DNA of 64,000 bases from Phoronis australis (Eukaryota; Phoronida; Phoronidae), in the NCBI GenBank assembly GCA_002633005.1, contig NMRA01000326.1, forward strand, positions 86,675 through 150,674, given 5' to 3'. How positions within the stretch are numbered: position 1 is the stretch's first letter; each line of letters opens with the position of its first letter. The notes below the pieces were generated by a model that had not been told where the DNA came from, searched no databases, and saw only the letters and a program-made list of their open reading frames with translations. The position numbers and the translations under genes are program-made. Shown here piece by piece: positions 24,101 to 39,100 of the stretch.

Positions 24101-27100
24101 AATTAACATTCCGTTCATGTAAGTCAGTCAGTATGTTCAAGTTTAAGGCATTATTGCAACAGGTAAGTGTTGTTTCGATTTTTGTCTGGTGTTTCCATAT
24201 TTTATTTTGTTATGTATTCCCCTATGTGGCCCATGAGGAGAATTTCTGGCTTACACTGGTGACCACTCCAATTCCTTAAGCCCCAGACAACTTTTATGAT
24301 CCCTATTCAGCACACCCTTTGTATTGATGAAGATCTGAGCTAATGAAGTGGAAAGGTAATAGCTAACATTACTGTCTCAACAATGGTTGTTGTTAATACC
24401 CCCACTTTGGTTTCCTCTAACATTTCCAAGTTATAACCTGCAACTCTGGAGAGTAATTTAAACTTGGTACATTATAAATATTACGAAATGACTAAAAAGG
24501 TTAACTGGTGTTTATCTTCACAAAGGGCCACTTCCCAAAGGAACGATAAGTTTCATATTGGTTTTCTTTATTTAATTTTTAATGCTTCAGCCCACTTGTT
24601 TTTTTCTTACCGCAAACGTGTTGATAACTTTTGAACTTGAAGAACCAAAACAGTGGTAGTCCGATTTTGATCGCCAGCTAAACTTAATTGGTTAAGTTCA
24701 TTGTGAACCCATCCCTAAACTTACCACATTACAGGTATACTAAACAATTCACGTGTCATTAAAGTTTAATCTTTATTAGAATTCAAATCATAAAATATAT
24801 ACAAAGGTGCGAATATGGTGATAAACAAACTGAAGAATTGGAATCTCTGGACANAAATGACTAAAAAGGTTAACTGGTGTTTATCTTCACAAAGGGCCAC
24901 TTCCCAAAGGAACGATAAGTTTCATATTGGTTTTCTTTATTTAATGTTTAATGCTTCAGCCCACTTGTTTTTTTCTTACCGCAAACGTGTTGATAACTTT
25001 TGAACTTGAAGAACCAAAACAGTGGTAGTCCGATTTTGATCGCCAGCTAAACTTAATTGGTTAAGTTCATTGTGAACCCATCCCTAAACTTACCACATTA
25101 CAGGTATACTAAACATTTCACGTGTCATTAAAGTTTAATCTTTATTAGAATTCAAATCATAAAATATATACAAAAGTGCGAATATGGTGATAAACAAACT
25201 GAAGAATTGGAATCTCTGGACAATTTCTGTGGCACTGACTATATAACTATTCTAGCAAGTTTGTCAGTAATAAAAAATGAAAAGTGGGCATAACAACTGT
25301 TTCCTGGTAAAAAATCTGGTTACACGAGATTGAAAGAATATTAAAAAATGAATCCATGTGATATTGTTAACTCTGATTAGCGCTTGTATATCCACCGAGT
25401 ACATCATTACGCGCTGTAGTTTATCTTCAATCGTACCCAATGGTTGTAGTTTTTAGATTTATTAGTTCATCGATTTTAAAAAATCAAAAACCGTACTTGG
25501 TTGTTTTGTTTTTTCAGCTGAATACCGCCGTGGTGTTCGTTTATAAAGAAAATTAGCGGTTAATGCATTTTGAAAATTCGCCATTATGCACAGTCAGAGA
25601 TGTTTTTAAACATCTCTGACTGTGCAAAATACGGTTTACGATCGGATGATTACATTTAATTGGGTCTTTTGCTTGCATTGGGCAATGCGGTCATCACAAC
25701 CGTACCCGATTTCGGCGCCCACTCAAAAGGACGAGCGGTGAAATTTCCTGCATATCTTAAGAAATGCATGACTTCCTTGTAAGTGTATTATTCACGGTAT
25801 GCTCTACAGATAGTCACTGTTATTCTTCAACAACATTTCTGAACTTATAATGAGACTTTAGTAAACTGGGACTGTTCATACTTTAAATTTTGCAGAAGTG
25901 TGTGACGTCCATCAGCAGAGACCTGTAGGAAGTCAGAACTACTGTCCGTAACTGTAGCGAATATATGACGCAATGAAATGAAAACAGTTGAAATAGATGG
26001 ATTGCCTGGTTTACGTCCTTTATGAGTTCACGCTGTCCCAATATTTTTGTTTTTCTTTTCAGGTCAGCACTAGTCGATTCTTCTAAAAGTTGTGATCTGC
26101 TGATGAGCCTATTGTATCAACATGCGCAACAACGGTCGTGGCAGGGGGGAGCACCTAGACGACAGCCGTAGAATTAGTGGCACAAAATCAACNGGGGGGG
26201 GGGGGGCATGGGGCGAAAATTAGTAATGACTGCGGGAGTGCTGCGCGAAATTGGTGACGACCGTGGACGGCGTTGAACTGGTGACGATCAGAAGACACGG
26301 CTCTGTGGCTCTGTTATCTTCCACCCAGATTATCAGAAAATGTTGACGATTATCAGTTTCATTTCCTCCACAAACAGATTTCACAAGAGTTTTCACTGTC
26401 AGCAGTTTAGCCTGTGGTTAAAAACGTAAGCAAACCCAGATGTGTTAGGTCATGTCAGTTGCATGAAGACGCGCCAGTGTATCACTGAGTTGACATTGGG
26501 CGTTTCAAAGGCTGTGGATGAGAAAGGTTTTAATTGTAAAAACGGCTGGGTGAATTTGATGTTGGTAGCATTTGAAATTGCATTCACTTTCTAGACCACG
26601 CCTTTCTATATACAATATGTTAGTTAATCGTGCTCTTCAGCCGCGCAGCACTGTACGAGTCAACACATTCCCATCGTTTACAGTAGACCTAAACATGTAG
26701 AACGACAGTGGTCCCAAGTCCGATGCGCTTCTTCAACAATTCAGATGACTACCAGAGTGACGAATGGGGATCACGAGAGGATGAGAAACTAGTCATTTTA
26801 CTATCATGATTATCTTTGCAATCTATTTTGGATAATTGTTCACTCGACGTTTTCATGCTGAAACTGAGCTTTCAGTTAATATGGAAATAAAGGTGTCAGA
26901 GTTAACTTATGTTTTGGTTTGTAACTAGCAGACGCATGGATGCCTTTAACAAATATAAATAACAAGAGCAACGCAGAGCGTTGAAATGCGCCCACAATTG
27001 CACCACATACGGTATCCTTCTAGGGTTGTTTATTGGTACCATAAAGTGGCCAGTAGANATGGGGCAAAAATTAGTAATGACTGAGGGAGAGCTGCACGAA

Positions 27101-30100
27101 ATTGGTGACGACCGTGGACGGCGTTTAACAGGTGACGATCAGAAGAAACGGCTCTGTTATCTTCCACCCAGATTATCAGAAAATGTTAACGATTATCAGT
27201 TTCATTTCATCCACAAACACATTTCACAAGAGTTTTCACTGTCAGCATTAAGCCTGTGGTTAAAAACGTAACTGAACCCAGATGTGTTAGGTCACCTCAG
27301 TTGCATGAAGACACGCCAGTGTATCACTGAGTTGACATTGGGTGTTTCAAAGGCTGTGGATGGGAAAGGTTTTAATTGTAAAAACGGTTGGGTGAATTTG
27401 AAGTTGGTAGCATTTGAAATTGCATTCACTTTCTAGACCACGCCTTTCTATATACAATATTTTAGTTAATCGTGGTGCTCTTCAGCCGCGCAGCACTGTA
27501 CGAGTCAACACATTCCCATCGTTTGCAGTAGACCTAAACATGTAGAACGACAGAGGTCCCAAGTCCGATGCGCTTCTTCAACAATTCAGGTGACTACCAG
27601 AGTGACGAATGGGGATCACGAGAGGATGAGAAACTACTCATTTTACTATCATGATTATCTTTGCAATCTACTTTGGATAATTGATCATTCGACGTGTTCA
27701 TGTTGAAACTAAGCTTTCAGTTAATATGGAAATAAAGGTGTCAGAGTTAACTTTTGTTTTGGTTTGCAACTGGCAGACAATGCATGGATACGTTTAACAA
27801 ATATATACCCTGTTCTCGTCATTGTTCATCAGTTTCTTCACTGCACTCGTTCCCATATCCATTATTGTTACGTTTCAACGCAAAAATTCGTTCAAATTGA
27901 GAAAGCACATGTTTTGATGGTCGGGAACCCTCTTTGTGCGTCGAATATGCAAGTCCAAACCAAGTAAGAAATGGATTACAAAAATCAAATTGGTGGTTAA
28001 AGTATGTCGTTAGCATGAGATCGAAACATCGAAATGTCAACTTATTAATTGAATTAAGGAATTAGGGCGAAGATTAATCCCTTCACAACTTTCTGTGTTC
28101 ATGACCACAGAGGCCTGAGGCGACTCGTAGCATTCGTTTTCAACAACAACGGTCGTATGCATGTAGACGAACAACACTCTTAGGATCAAAACTACATTTT
28201 GTCTTTGTTTTCCGCGGCACCATTCTATCATAAGTACACCTCGTCGGCTCAACGTTATGGCGAATTTGTGAATGAAAGGACTGAGGGTATATATACAAAG
28301 CTGTTCTGTATCTGGCGGGAGATTCGATTTAATTGAAAGCCCTTTAACCTTTGACCTTGGATAAGTAGTAAACAAATATCCGTGCAGTCATGTGGTTCCA
28401 AGGTGGTTCTGCTTAATCGTTTTTCTCGTTATACGGTATATATTTGAAGTTCCCTGAGAATGAAGATAAGGTATTTTGCAAGACACAAGAGTAAAGTGAA
28501 ATATTGTAAAAATGGCCCTTTTTTGTGAATACGGTTGGAGATATCCTTAAAAACCAATACCACACCATTCTTGTGTGTAATTGCTATGAGCCTCCATCCT
28601 ATAACTCTAATGAAAGGAAGCACTATACATAACTTGTGTTTATCGCAGCAGTTTTCTGGTATTTTATCTAATTTTGATGTTCCCAAGTTGATAATGGCAA
28701 CTTTAATGCCTACAACTCATCTTGGTTCAGTGCAGACATTGACAACCAAACAGTTATTGAGCTTTTTGATGTTTTATTGTCCAATCAAAGTATTCAACTT
28801 ATTGACCAAGCAAAACATTATGACTGGCCAAGTCACGTATTAACCTAATGTATTACCCATGAATTGACTTCTCTTGCTTCTCATTTCGCTAATGTGGATT
28901 GGAACAAAACTTTTGATTTTTGATACCAATGACATTGAATACATTGAGGCATCTCTGTTTTCTGTTATTTTCTTTGTGTTATTTCTCAATATTTTTCTTA
29001 ATCTAAATAAGTTACCTCTGTCAATAGATATCTAAACCTAGATATTATGATTAATTTCCTGGGACACTTATTTGTATTTATTATTGCATTGTCTCATGCT
29101 TGTGTTGTAATAAAATAGAAAAACATCGAGGAGTCTTTTATATCGGCAATGACAGCAACAGATTTAAATTAATTACATTTAAATCAAACCAATTTCACAC
29201 CCTAAACGAGTATTCTTTAAATAAAACATCATATTTGTCTTTTCAAGTTTTCTTTGACAGCGGGTAAAACACTTGTGATACAAAAACAACAGAACGTGAT
29301 ACACAGTTGATTAACTGTTTACACTGACAATTACTGATATCTAATAAAGTACTTAAAAAGGGCTGATATCTAATTCTTAACAATAGTACAAGTCTTTTGG
29401 GGATAATAGCACCAATCAATCAATGAATGAAGCGCCACTTGGGAATGAGATTGGTTTCACAGAAGATTAGCAAGCTTTATGGGGGTTTAATGACAAGAAG
29501 GGCAGTCATAGTGACGGGGAAACAGAGATTTCCGACAGACAGTTATGGACTGATGAAGAAGTCATGGACTGATGAAGAGTGTCATGTGACACAGGGAAAT
29601 GCCAACAACAAATCAAAATGAGCCTTAACTTAACAGATCAACACTTATAAGTGCCCATGGCCTCACAGCACAAACAGTATGGTATCAGTGAATGCACGTT
29701 TTTTCAGGTGATAGGCAGCTAAATTGGCCAAACAGAAAATTTTACCTAGAATCAAATAAGCATAAGAAGTCAAGACTAGAGAAGTAAAATGAAAATAAAA
29801 CGCGAATCATTATTCCCCAGTATACAATAAAAATGAAAAACACTAGTCTAGCTTTCGAGGTTCTTAATATGAATCACGTGAAGCCAAAGCTACTTTACAC
29901 ATCACCAGCGTCCGTGCATACTCCAGTTCATTGTAGAAGATGCATCAGATTAAAACTAATAATAAAATGTACAGTCTGTAGTTCTCCAGTTATTGAAAGA
30001 AGGACTGTATCAATGTTCAATGATGTTACGGTGTGACAGCACCCAGTAGTATTGTTGGCGGTGGGGGAGGCAGGCGGAAAGTAAAGCACAGATATTGATC

Positions 30101-33100
30101 TGGGTGAGTACCTTATGTGTATGCAACACACAGGAGGCCACATAAGGGGGGGGGGGTGCTGCACAACTCCCAGTAGTCCAATAATGGGCAGATCACATCC
30201 TTTCAGAGACAAACTGCCAGAACGGTCTCACAGAAATAAAATTTGAGATCAAATAAACTTTATTACTCAACAAGAGCAACGCGGAGTGTTAAAATGCGCT
30301 CACGAATGCACAGCTAACAGTGTGCTTCTAGGGGTGTTGGAACATAAAAATGGCCACTACATGGAGCAAAATATGTCGAATCCAACCAAAAACTTTTATG
30401 CGTCATTAAAGCTATTTACCAAATTTCATAAAAATCCGTCAAGGAACTTACGAAAAAACAGAGGGCAAACGAAAAAATGAAATTGCCACTAACAGCCTAT
30501 AAACATAAAAAATAACTGCCCCTAAGAGGCGCCGAAGTAGATAAAGTCGACCGAAAATGATCGTCAGACTTCCTCTTCACATTAGGAACATACATGCCAA
30601 TTTCCACAACCATCCTTAGAGTGGTTTGGTTGACAGAGGGGCAGACGCCAAATAACAAGACTCGAAAGCAGTAAAAATGGCCACTAGGTGGCGCAAAGTA
30701 CCCCAAATCCATCTGAAAATGGAAATATGGCATCATCTCACTAATAAATGCCTAAGAACCAAATTTTATGAAAATCCGTTGCGGCCTTCCAAATCTACAA
30801 AGGTAAGCGAAAAAAATTTAAATTGCCACTAGGGGGCACACCAGTAGTCGGAGAGATCCGAAATTCGTTGTCATCTGTCGTCGGCTTCATGGGAACACAT
30901 CTGCCAAATCTCTGAGGGGTTTCGGAGATACAGCCATGGAAGCAAAAACAAACAAAACTACCACTAGGAAGAGCTACAGTAGTTGAAGTCATAGGAAAAT
31001 CATTGTCAGCCATCTTCTTCACAGTAAGAACATATATACCAATTTTCAAAATCATCCCTAGAGCAGTTTGGTTGATAGAACGGCGGACGTCAAAAAACTC
31101 GAAAACAGTAAAAATGGCCAATAGGTGGCGCAAAGTAACTCAAATCTGTATGAAAACTGAAGGATGGCATCATCTCATAAATAGATGCCTAACTGCCAAA
31201 TTTCATGAAAATCCGCTGAGGACCTCTGAAGATAAAGAAGCGTAAAAAACTAAAATTGCCACTAGGGGGCACACCGGTAATCGGAGAGGTCCGAACTTCG
31301 TTGCTGTCCGTCGTCAGCTTCATAGGAACACATCTGCCAAATCTCATCAAAATTTCTGTGAGGGGTTTAGGAAATACAGCTGCGGACGCCACATGCCCGG
31401 TTACCGGACACCCAGACAGAGATGACGGCACTCTGTGACCACACATAAATACGTGGGCGCATAAAAATCAATTGTACCTATTGTTTTAGCTCCACACTCT
31501 CTTTTACACCACATTAGTCAAAGTCATTCAAAAATCAACAGGAGCCATGCAGTCCTCAGTAGGACCACAATGGCAAAACTTTGCAGACACAGAAAGAACT
31601 TGGTACAGAGAGAGTACTGATAGTAATTTTTGGACAAATCCAACTACTGTGGTGCCCCCTAGAGGTAACTTTAGCTTTAATTGTGTCTGCCTCAATGTCT
31701 ATTAATTTAAAAGTACATTGATGTTTTTATTAGTCTGAAGCAATCTCATTGTGGAGACTACGATTGCCGTAGACTTTTGGACAGATCTAGCAACTATGAC
31801 GTCTCCTAGTAGAAATTTTATTTTTCTTTGCATCTGCCAAAACATCTACAAAGCTCTTTGATGTATCTCTATGACATTTGATAGACTGATGTGACTCTAT
31901 CAGCAGGCATTTACTTTGGACAAATACAGTTACTGTAGCAACTAAATATACATATTCAATAAGAGTAACAACTCCATCTCATCATGTTGTTTTACCAGCC
32001 ACGTATCCATGGCAACATCTATGGCAACACAGGGATATACAACTTCAGGGAATAAAATTGTCAACAAGCTGAAAATGTCAGCAACAACGCAGGTTAAAAA
32101 ATACTTCATCAATGGTGGCAACTTTCCAAGAACATAGTAGGTAACCATGGAAAAAAGAAACGATGGAACTATGAATACCCTTGTCATTTCACTAATTATC
32201 AAAACTTACCAGCACTGCATAAATCATAATGGTCCCAATGTTATCGAAAAACACACGGTCATGAAGACTGTAGGAAGCTTCCAGAATAATCCTGTAATAA
32301 AAACATTGGTCATCAATCAATAGATGGAACATAAATAATGAAACCAGAAATAGGTAGTGTTCAAAATCAGCAGTTGGAAACCGACTTTTGCCACAGGTAC
32401 ACCAAATTCTTGTCACACAAACAATTCCAAGCACACACAGGCAGCACGCATAATTCGTCATGCAACAAACATAGACACTGTGTTGTGCATTAAAAATTAT
32501 CCGTAGTACGAGCACCCAAGAGTGGTTGGAGTTCAGGTTCAGTAGTAATGATTTAGTGCGTGCTAAGAGTTTTGTGGTGTGTGGCAAGAGTTGGTTTCCA
32601 CACCCTCAACATGGCAGCAAAGTGGGTATTTTTAACATAAAAATACTTGGGAATAGAAATACGACAACAAAGTCATAAACATCACAAAAGTATTACTTTG
32701 TGAACTGCAGGAGGTTGTTGTTCAATACAACAAGGGTTTAGGAAGTGACCGCCTTGGCCATACAAATTTATTTTAGAGGGGATCGGCAGGACGGGCACAA
32801 CTGAAAAAAGATAGGTAAAAATTAAGGTGTGGCTTAAAATGATAGCCGTTTTCTTGACTCTCTCGACACAGTCAGGTAAATTTGAAGTTTCTAGCTCAAA
32901 ATTGATGTTTGCAATCAGTGACCTCTGACCTATAAAATATGAATGGATTGCTTTGAAAATCAATGCCTATACTCGGTATGTTGGCTTACATGTGTGCACC
33001 GAATTTGAAAAGCATATCTTTAACAATGTAGGATTAACAGTTTCAAACGATGACTTTTAACAAATTGACCTACATTTTGGAATATTAAACAAGGGCAACG

Positions 33101-36100
33101 CAGAGCGTTGAAATGCGCCCACGAATGCATCACAAACGGTGTGCTTTAGGGTTGTTTATTTGTGTCATAAAAATGGCCGCTAGATGGCGCAAAAAACGTA
33201 AAATTCATCTGAAAATGGGAACATGTCATAGCTTCTTTAATAGAAAGTTATTAACCAAATGTCACGAAACTTCAGAGAAACAAAGGAAAACAGAATAAAA
33301 TGAAATTGCCACTAGGGGGCACAGTGTTCACTGGATCCGCCTGAAAGTAGTTATTGTCTGTTGTTAGCTTCATATAAATACACTTACTAAATTTAATAAA
33401 GATCCAGCTATGGGTTTAGGAGATACAGCTGTGGATGCAAAACAAAACAAAACTACCATTGGAAACGCCACAGTAGCCAAAGTCGTCATCGTCAACCATC
33501 CTCTTCACACAGAGAACATAAACACCAATTTTCAAAACCATCCTTCGAATGATTTGGTTGATAGAGGGGTGGACGCCAAAAAACAGACTTGAAAACAGCA
33601 AAAATGGCCACTATGTGGCGCAAAATACCTCGATTCCATCCAAAAACGAGAGGATAGCGTCACCTCACCAATAGATGCCTGAATTCAAAATTTTATGAAA
33701 ATCCATTGAGGACCCTTGAAGAAACAGAGGTAAACGTAAAATCTAAAATTGCCACCAGGGGGCACACCAGTAATCACAGCCATCCGAAAGTCATCGTTGT
33801 TCTGTATCAACATCACATAAATACACTTGTTAAATTTAGTAAAGATCCTGCAGACAGTTTAGGAGATATAGCCATGGGCGCAAAAAAACGAAACTGCCAC
33901 TAGGAGACGCCACAGTAGCTGAAGTGATAAAAAAAATCATCGTCAGCCGTCCATTTCATAGTAAAACATACATGCCAATTGTCACAATTATCCTGAAAGC
34001 GATTTGGTTGACACAGGGGTGGATGCCAAAAAACAGACTCGAAAACGGTAACAAGAGGAACGCGGAGCGTTGAAATGCGCCCACGAATGCATTGCAAATG
34101 GTGTGCTTTTAAGGTTATTTATTTGTATCATAAAAATGGAAACTAGATGGCGCAAATCTGTCAAGGAACTTCAGAGAAACAAAGGAAAACAGAATAAAAT
34201 GAAATTGCCACTAGTGGGCACAGTGTTCGTTGGATCCACCTGAAAGTGGCCGTCCTCTGTTGTTATCTTCATATAAATACACTTACTATATTTAGTAAAG
34301 ATCCTGCAGTGGGTTTAAGAGATACAACTCTGGGCGCAAAACAAAACTACCACTAGGAGGCGCCACAGTAATCAGTCACCATCATCAAAGGTCGTCTTCA
34401 CAATGAGAACATATATATGCCAATTTTCAAATGATTTGGCTGATACAGGGATGGACACCAAAAACAAGATTTGAAAACAGCAAAAGTGGCCACTAGGTGG
34501 TGCAAAATACCTCGATTCCATCCAAAAACAGGCAGATAGCATCATCAAACCAATAGATGCCTATATTTAAAATTTTATGAAAATCTGTTGGAGACCTTTG
34601 AAGATACTGAGTTAAACGTAAAAAACTAAAATTGACACTAGGGAGCACACAGTAGTCAGATCTGTCTGAAAGTCGTTGTCATCCGTAGTCAACATCACAT
34701 AAATACACTTGCTAAATTAAGTAAAGTTCCTGCGAACGGTTTAGGAGATACAGCCATAGGCGCAACAAAAACAAAACTGCCACTAGGAGGCACCACAGTA
34801 GTCAAAATCGTCGGAAAATCATCGTCAACCGTCCACTTTAAAGTAAGCACATACATGCCAATTTTCACAATCACCCTTTGAGCGGTTTGGTTGATAGAGG
34901 GGTGGACAGTAAAACAGTAAAAATGGCCACTAGGTGGCGCAAACTACGTTGAATCTATCCGAAAACGGGAGGATAACGTCATCTCACTCATAGGTGCCAA
35001 TATATCAAATTTCATGAAAATCCGTTAAGGACTTTTGAAGATACAAAGGTAAACGTAAAAAAATAAAATTGCAACTAGGGGGCACACTGGTAGTCGGATC
35101 TGTCCAAAAGTCGTCATCGTCCGTTGTTAACATTATATAAATATACCTACTAAATTTTGTAAAGATCCTGCAAACAGTTTAGGAGATACAGCCATAGGCG
35201 CAACAAAACAAAACTGCCACTAGGAGGCGCCACAATAGTCGAAATCGTCGGAAAATCATCGTCAACCGTCCTGTTCATAGTAAGCACATACATGCCAATT
35301 TTCACAATCATCCTTCGAGCGGTTTGGTTGATAGAGGGGTGGACGCAAAAAACAGACTCAAAAACAGTAAAAATGGCCACTAGGTGGCGCAAACTACGTC
35401 AAATCCATCCGAAAACGGGAGGATAGCGTCATCTCACTAATAGGTGCCTACATATTTCATGAAAATACGTTCAGGACTTTTGAAGATACAAAGGTAAGTG
35501 TAAAAAATTAAATTGCCACTAGGGGGCACACCGGTAGTCGGATCCGTCCGAAAGTTCGCTCATGCCGTCCCATTCATGAATGGAACATATATGCCAAATT
35601 TCATGAACGTATGTCAAAGGGTTTTGGAGATAGAGCAGCGAACGTCGGACACCAGACGGATGCCGCCCGGACGGACGGAGATGACAGCATAATGCGTCCA
35701 CATATAAATATGTGGGCGCATAAAAATGGCCACTAGGTGGCGCAAACTAAGTCGAATCCATCTGAAAACGGAAAGATAGCGTCAACACACTAACAGAAAC
35801 CTGTATGCCATATTTTTTGAAAATACATCGAGTACCTTTGAAGATACAGCTGTTAACGTAAAAAAATAAAACTGCCACCAGGGAGCACACCAGTAGTCAA
35901 ATCCATCCGAAAGTCATCGTCGTACTTTGTCAACACCATATAAATGCACTTGTACTACATTTAGTAAAGATCCTGCAGACAGTTTAGGAGATACAGCCAT
36001 AGGCGCAAAAAAACAAAATACCACTAGGAGGCGCCACAATAGTCCAAGTCGTCGGAAAATCATCGTCAGCCATCCACTTTATAGTACGAACATAATGCCA

Positions 36101-39100
36101 AATTTCACAATCATCCTTAGAGCGGTTTGGTTGATAGAGAGGTGGACGACTAAAAACAGACTCGAAAACAGTAAAAATGGCCACTAGGTGGCACAAATTA
36201 CGTCGAATCTATCCGAAAACGGGAGGATAGCATCAGGTCACTAATAAATGTCTGCATGCCAAATTTTATGAAAATACGCTGGACCTTTGAAGATATAGAG
36301 GTAAGCATAAAAACTAAAATTGCCACTAGGGGGCACACCGGTTGTCGGATCGTCCGAAAGTTCGGTCATGGCGCCATATCTATGAAAGGAACACATGTAC
36401 AAAATTTCATGAACATACGTCAAACGGTTTTGGAGTTAGAGCAGCGGACGCCGGACGGATGCCGCCCTGACGGACGGAGATGACGGCATAATGCGTCCAC
36501 ATATAAATATGTGGGCGTATAAAAACGATTAAAAATTTCACTGGTGAATAACTTGTGTGAAATTTCAAAGACTGACCTCCAGTCGCTTAGCAATTATCCA
36601 GGAATAAAAAGGTAAGAAACAAAAAGAGGGATGAGATGGAAACCACACGACAACAGTACTCTGCACTTATCTAGTATACCCAGTATGAATATGAAACCAG
36701 CATACATGACCATAATAGTTCATTAACATATTATAAATAATTAAACAGCTATGTAGGCATGTCTGTATCTGTTAACCAAATTTGAATGTTTCTGCCTAAA
36801 ACATCAAAAGAAAAGTAATCACGACGCAGACATCTCTCTCGTACTGTTTTATTTCTTATTGATACATCACAGCTTAATCTACTTTCCTTATTACAAATAA
36901 ATACCTTTATTGGAAGTCACATGTATCATAGCCAACATTAGAAAATCAACAACAGAAAAGTGCATTCTATGAAGACAAACAGATAATTAACTTACGGAGG
37001 TAACAAAAACAAGAAGAAAGTCTCGGGATGGAGTTGTGTGTCAAACCCACTATCTGATTCTTGGGACGCACCACTGTAAAATACAGACATGGTTAATACA
37101 AGGGAGGGTTGGGGGAACAACACGCATTAGATCTCCTACCTGAGACCTCTGACACATCATTGTGATGGAATACAGACATGGCACTTGTTCTTCAAAAGCT
37201 TCTTTAGCTGAGACTAGTCTTGAACTAATTCAGCTTTACCATAAAACTTTTAGTGCGTCTTAAGTTTCCACATGTAACATTTGTGTGTAAAGTCCATTTT
37301 ACACGTGTTTTATGCACACAGTCCAGCGGGTGTATGAAAATCATTTTTCAGAAAAATATGGCTTCGATACAATGACGTCTTTGGAACTCTCATCCCGGGC
37401 TTGCCTATGTAAAACTGGTAACATACCAGAAGCGAAAGTCTTTTGGAAGTCATTGTTTTGTCATCAGCAAACAAAGTGCTTTTTGCGAACTACCAAATAA
37501 AAAATTCATGAGTAACTCACCAGGGGGTTTAAGAATGTGTATTTACAGGTGAAACTTTCCAGTTTGGTAGTCATAACAAATTTGTATTTGCTTGACAATA
37601 TTTCTTTTGATAGCAGCCATCAAGACAAAAACTGTTTTAGTTAAGCTACTTTATTGGAACAAAAACAACCTAAAGTTTTGACTTATGTAAGTCCAAACTT
37701 TAAAGTATCTCAGATTTAAGACCAAAATTGAACTTAATTCAAGTTATAAGTTAGTTTCTTGTAATTGGGCAGTGGTCAATGCAACAGCAGGGTGGTGGAA
37801 CAACACACGAGTTAAACCCATAACTTGGAACTTGTGACACACTACTACAACAGTGACATGACGGTTAATACAACGTCAGGGTTGTGGAGCAACATGTGTG
37901 TCAAACCCACTACCTGAGGCTTGTGATGAATCCATAACACTGAAAATAAGGACATGGATAAATGTTGTGCAATACTACGCCCATTATTTGTTAGCCTTTT
38001 GATATGGGATGCACTGCTAAAATATTGCACTGGAGGGCTGTGGAACAACGCTGTGCAAAGACCATCACCTGTTAGCCTTTTGATACCAATATTCTGGAAC
38101 AACACCGTACACAAATATCACCTGTTAGTCTTGATATACTGCTCAGCAGACATTGTACACAAAAAGGTTATGGAACATTACCATGCAGCAAGACCATCAC
38201 CTGTTAGCCTTATGATATACTGTTCAGCACACATTATACACAGAAGGGTTGTCCAACATTTGCAAAACTTGCCTTCTTAACTTTAGGATATGGATACAAG
38301 ATTGAGCCAGTACAATGGCTGCAGACAAATGCACTAAGACCGGATACAAAACTGAGGCAGTACAACAGAATGGCTGGGGACAAATCCACTCATACGAGAT
38401 CAACGGAGCTCACTTTAATTTGTTTTTGATTTCATTAAAATTTGACGAACTTGTTACAAAACCATTTTGGCCCATTCTGCCAGTTAATGTTCCCAATAAT
38501 TTGAAATGGTTCCATAACAACAAACTACTGAAATATCACAATTATTTCCACTGCTTTAGCTTCTCATTAACATCCACCAACTCTTATGCAACTCAACATG
38601 TAATTTTCCTTTTTAGGTTAGAGAATACAACATCTTTCCTATGGAATTGTTTTCATGTTCTTTTTTATCATTAATTAAAAGCAAATAGTCTAATCTGATA
38701 CCTACACACACACATCATACGGGTTCATGCTAATTCCATCAAATTCTGGCAAACCGTTTCGATAATACCGGTAATTGACAAACAAGCAATATCGTGTTGG
38801 AAAATTAAATGGTCAAAAGGGTGTCTCAGTAATATGTAGAATTAGACAAAAATCGACTGGTGCTGGTGTATCCCTGAACTTGCTCTTCAGCCATAAGCAG
38901 AATTGACCTCCATTTTCGAAAGACTTGGACAACTGAAGTCAAACAAAAATAATCAAACAAGAGCAACACGCAAAGGGTTGAAACGTGCCTATGACTGCAA
39001 CACATATAGTTACTGTAGTCTTCTACGGGTGGTTATAGGCAGACTACATCTAATCGGTATGAACATGGATGCCCTTTTGTTAGAAACCTACTGGGAATAA

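Noticed and set aside
26193-26206. Poly-G tract as a G-quadruplex regulator
   Set aside because: It begins at an N and probably reflects low-quality sequence at a join.
30270-36523. CRISPR-like array
   Set aside because: Monomers of ~145 bp are homologous throughout; there are no short identical repeats with unique spacers, and the context is a eukaryotic intron.
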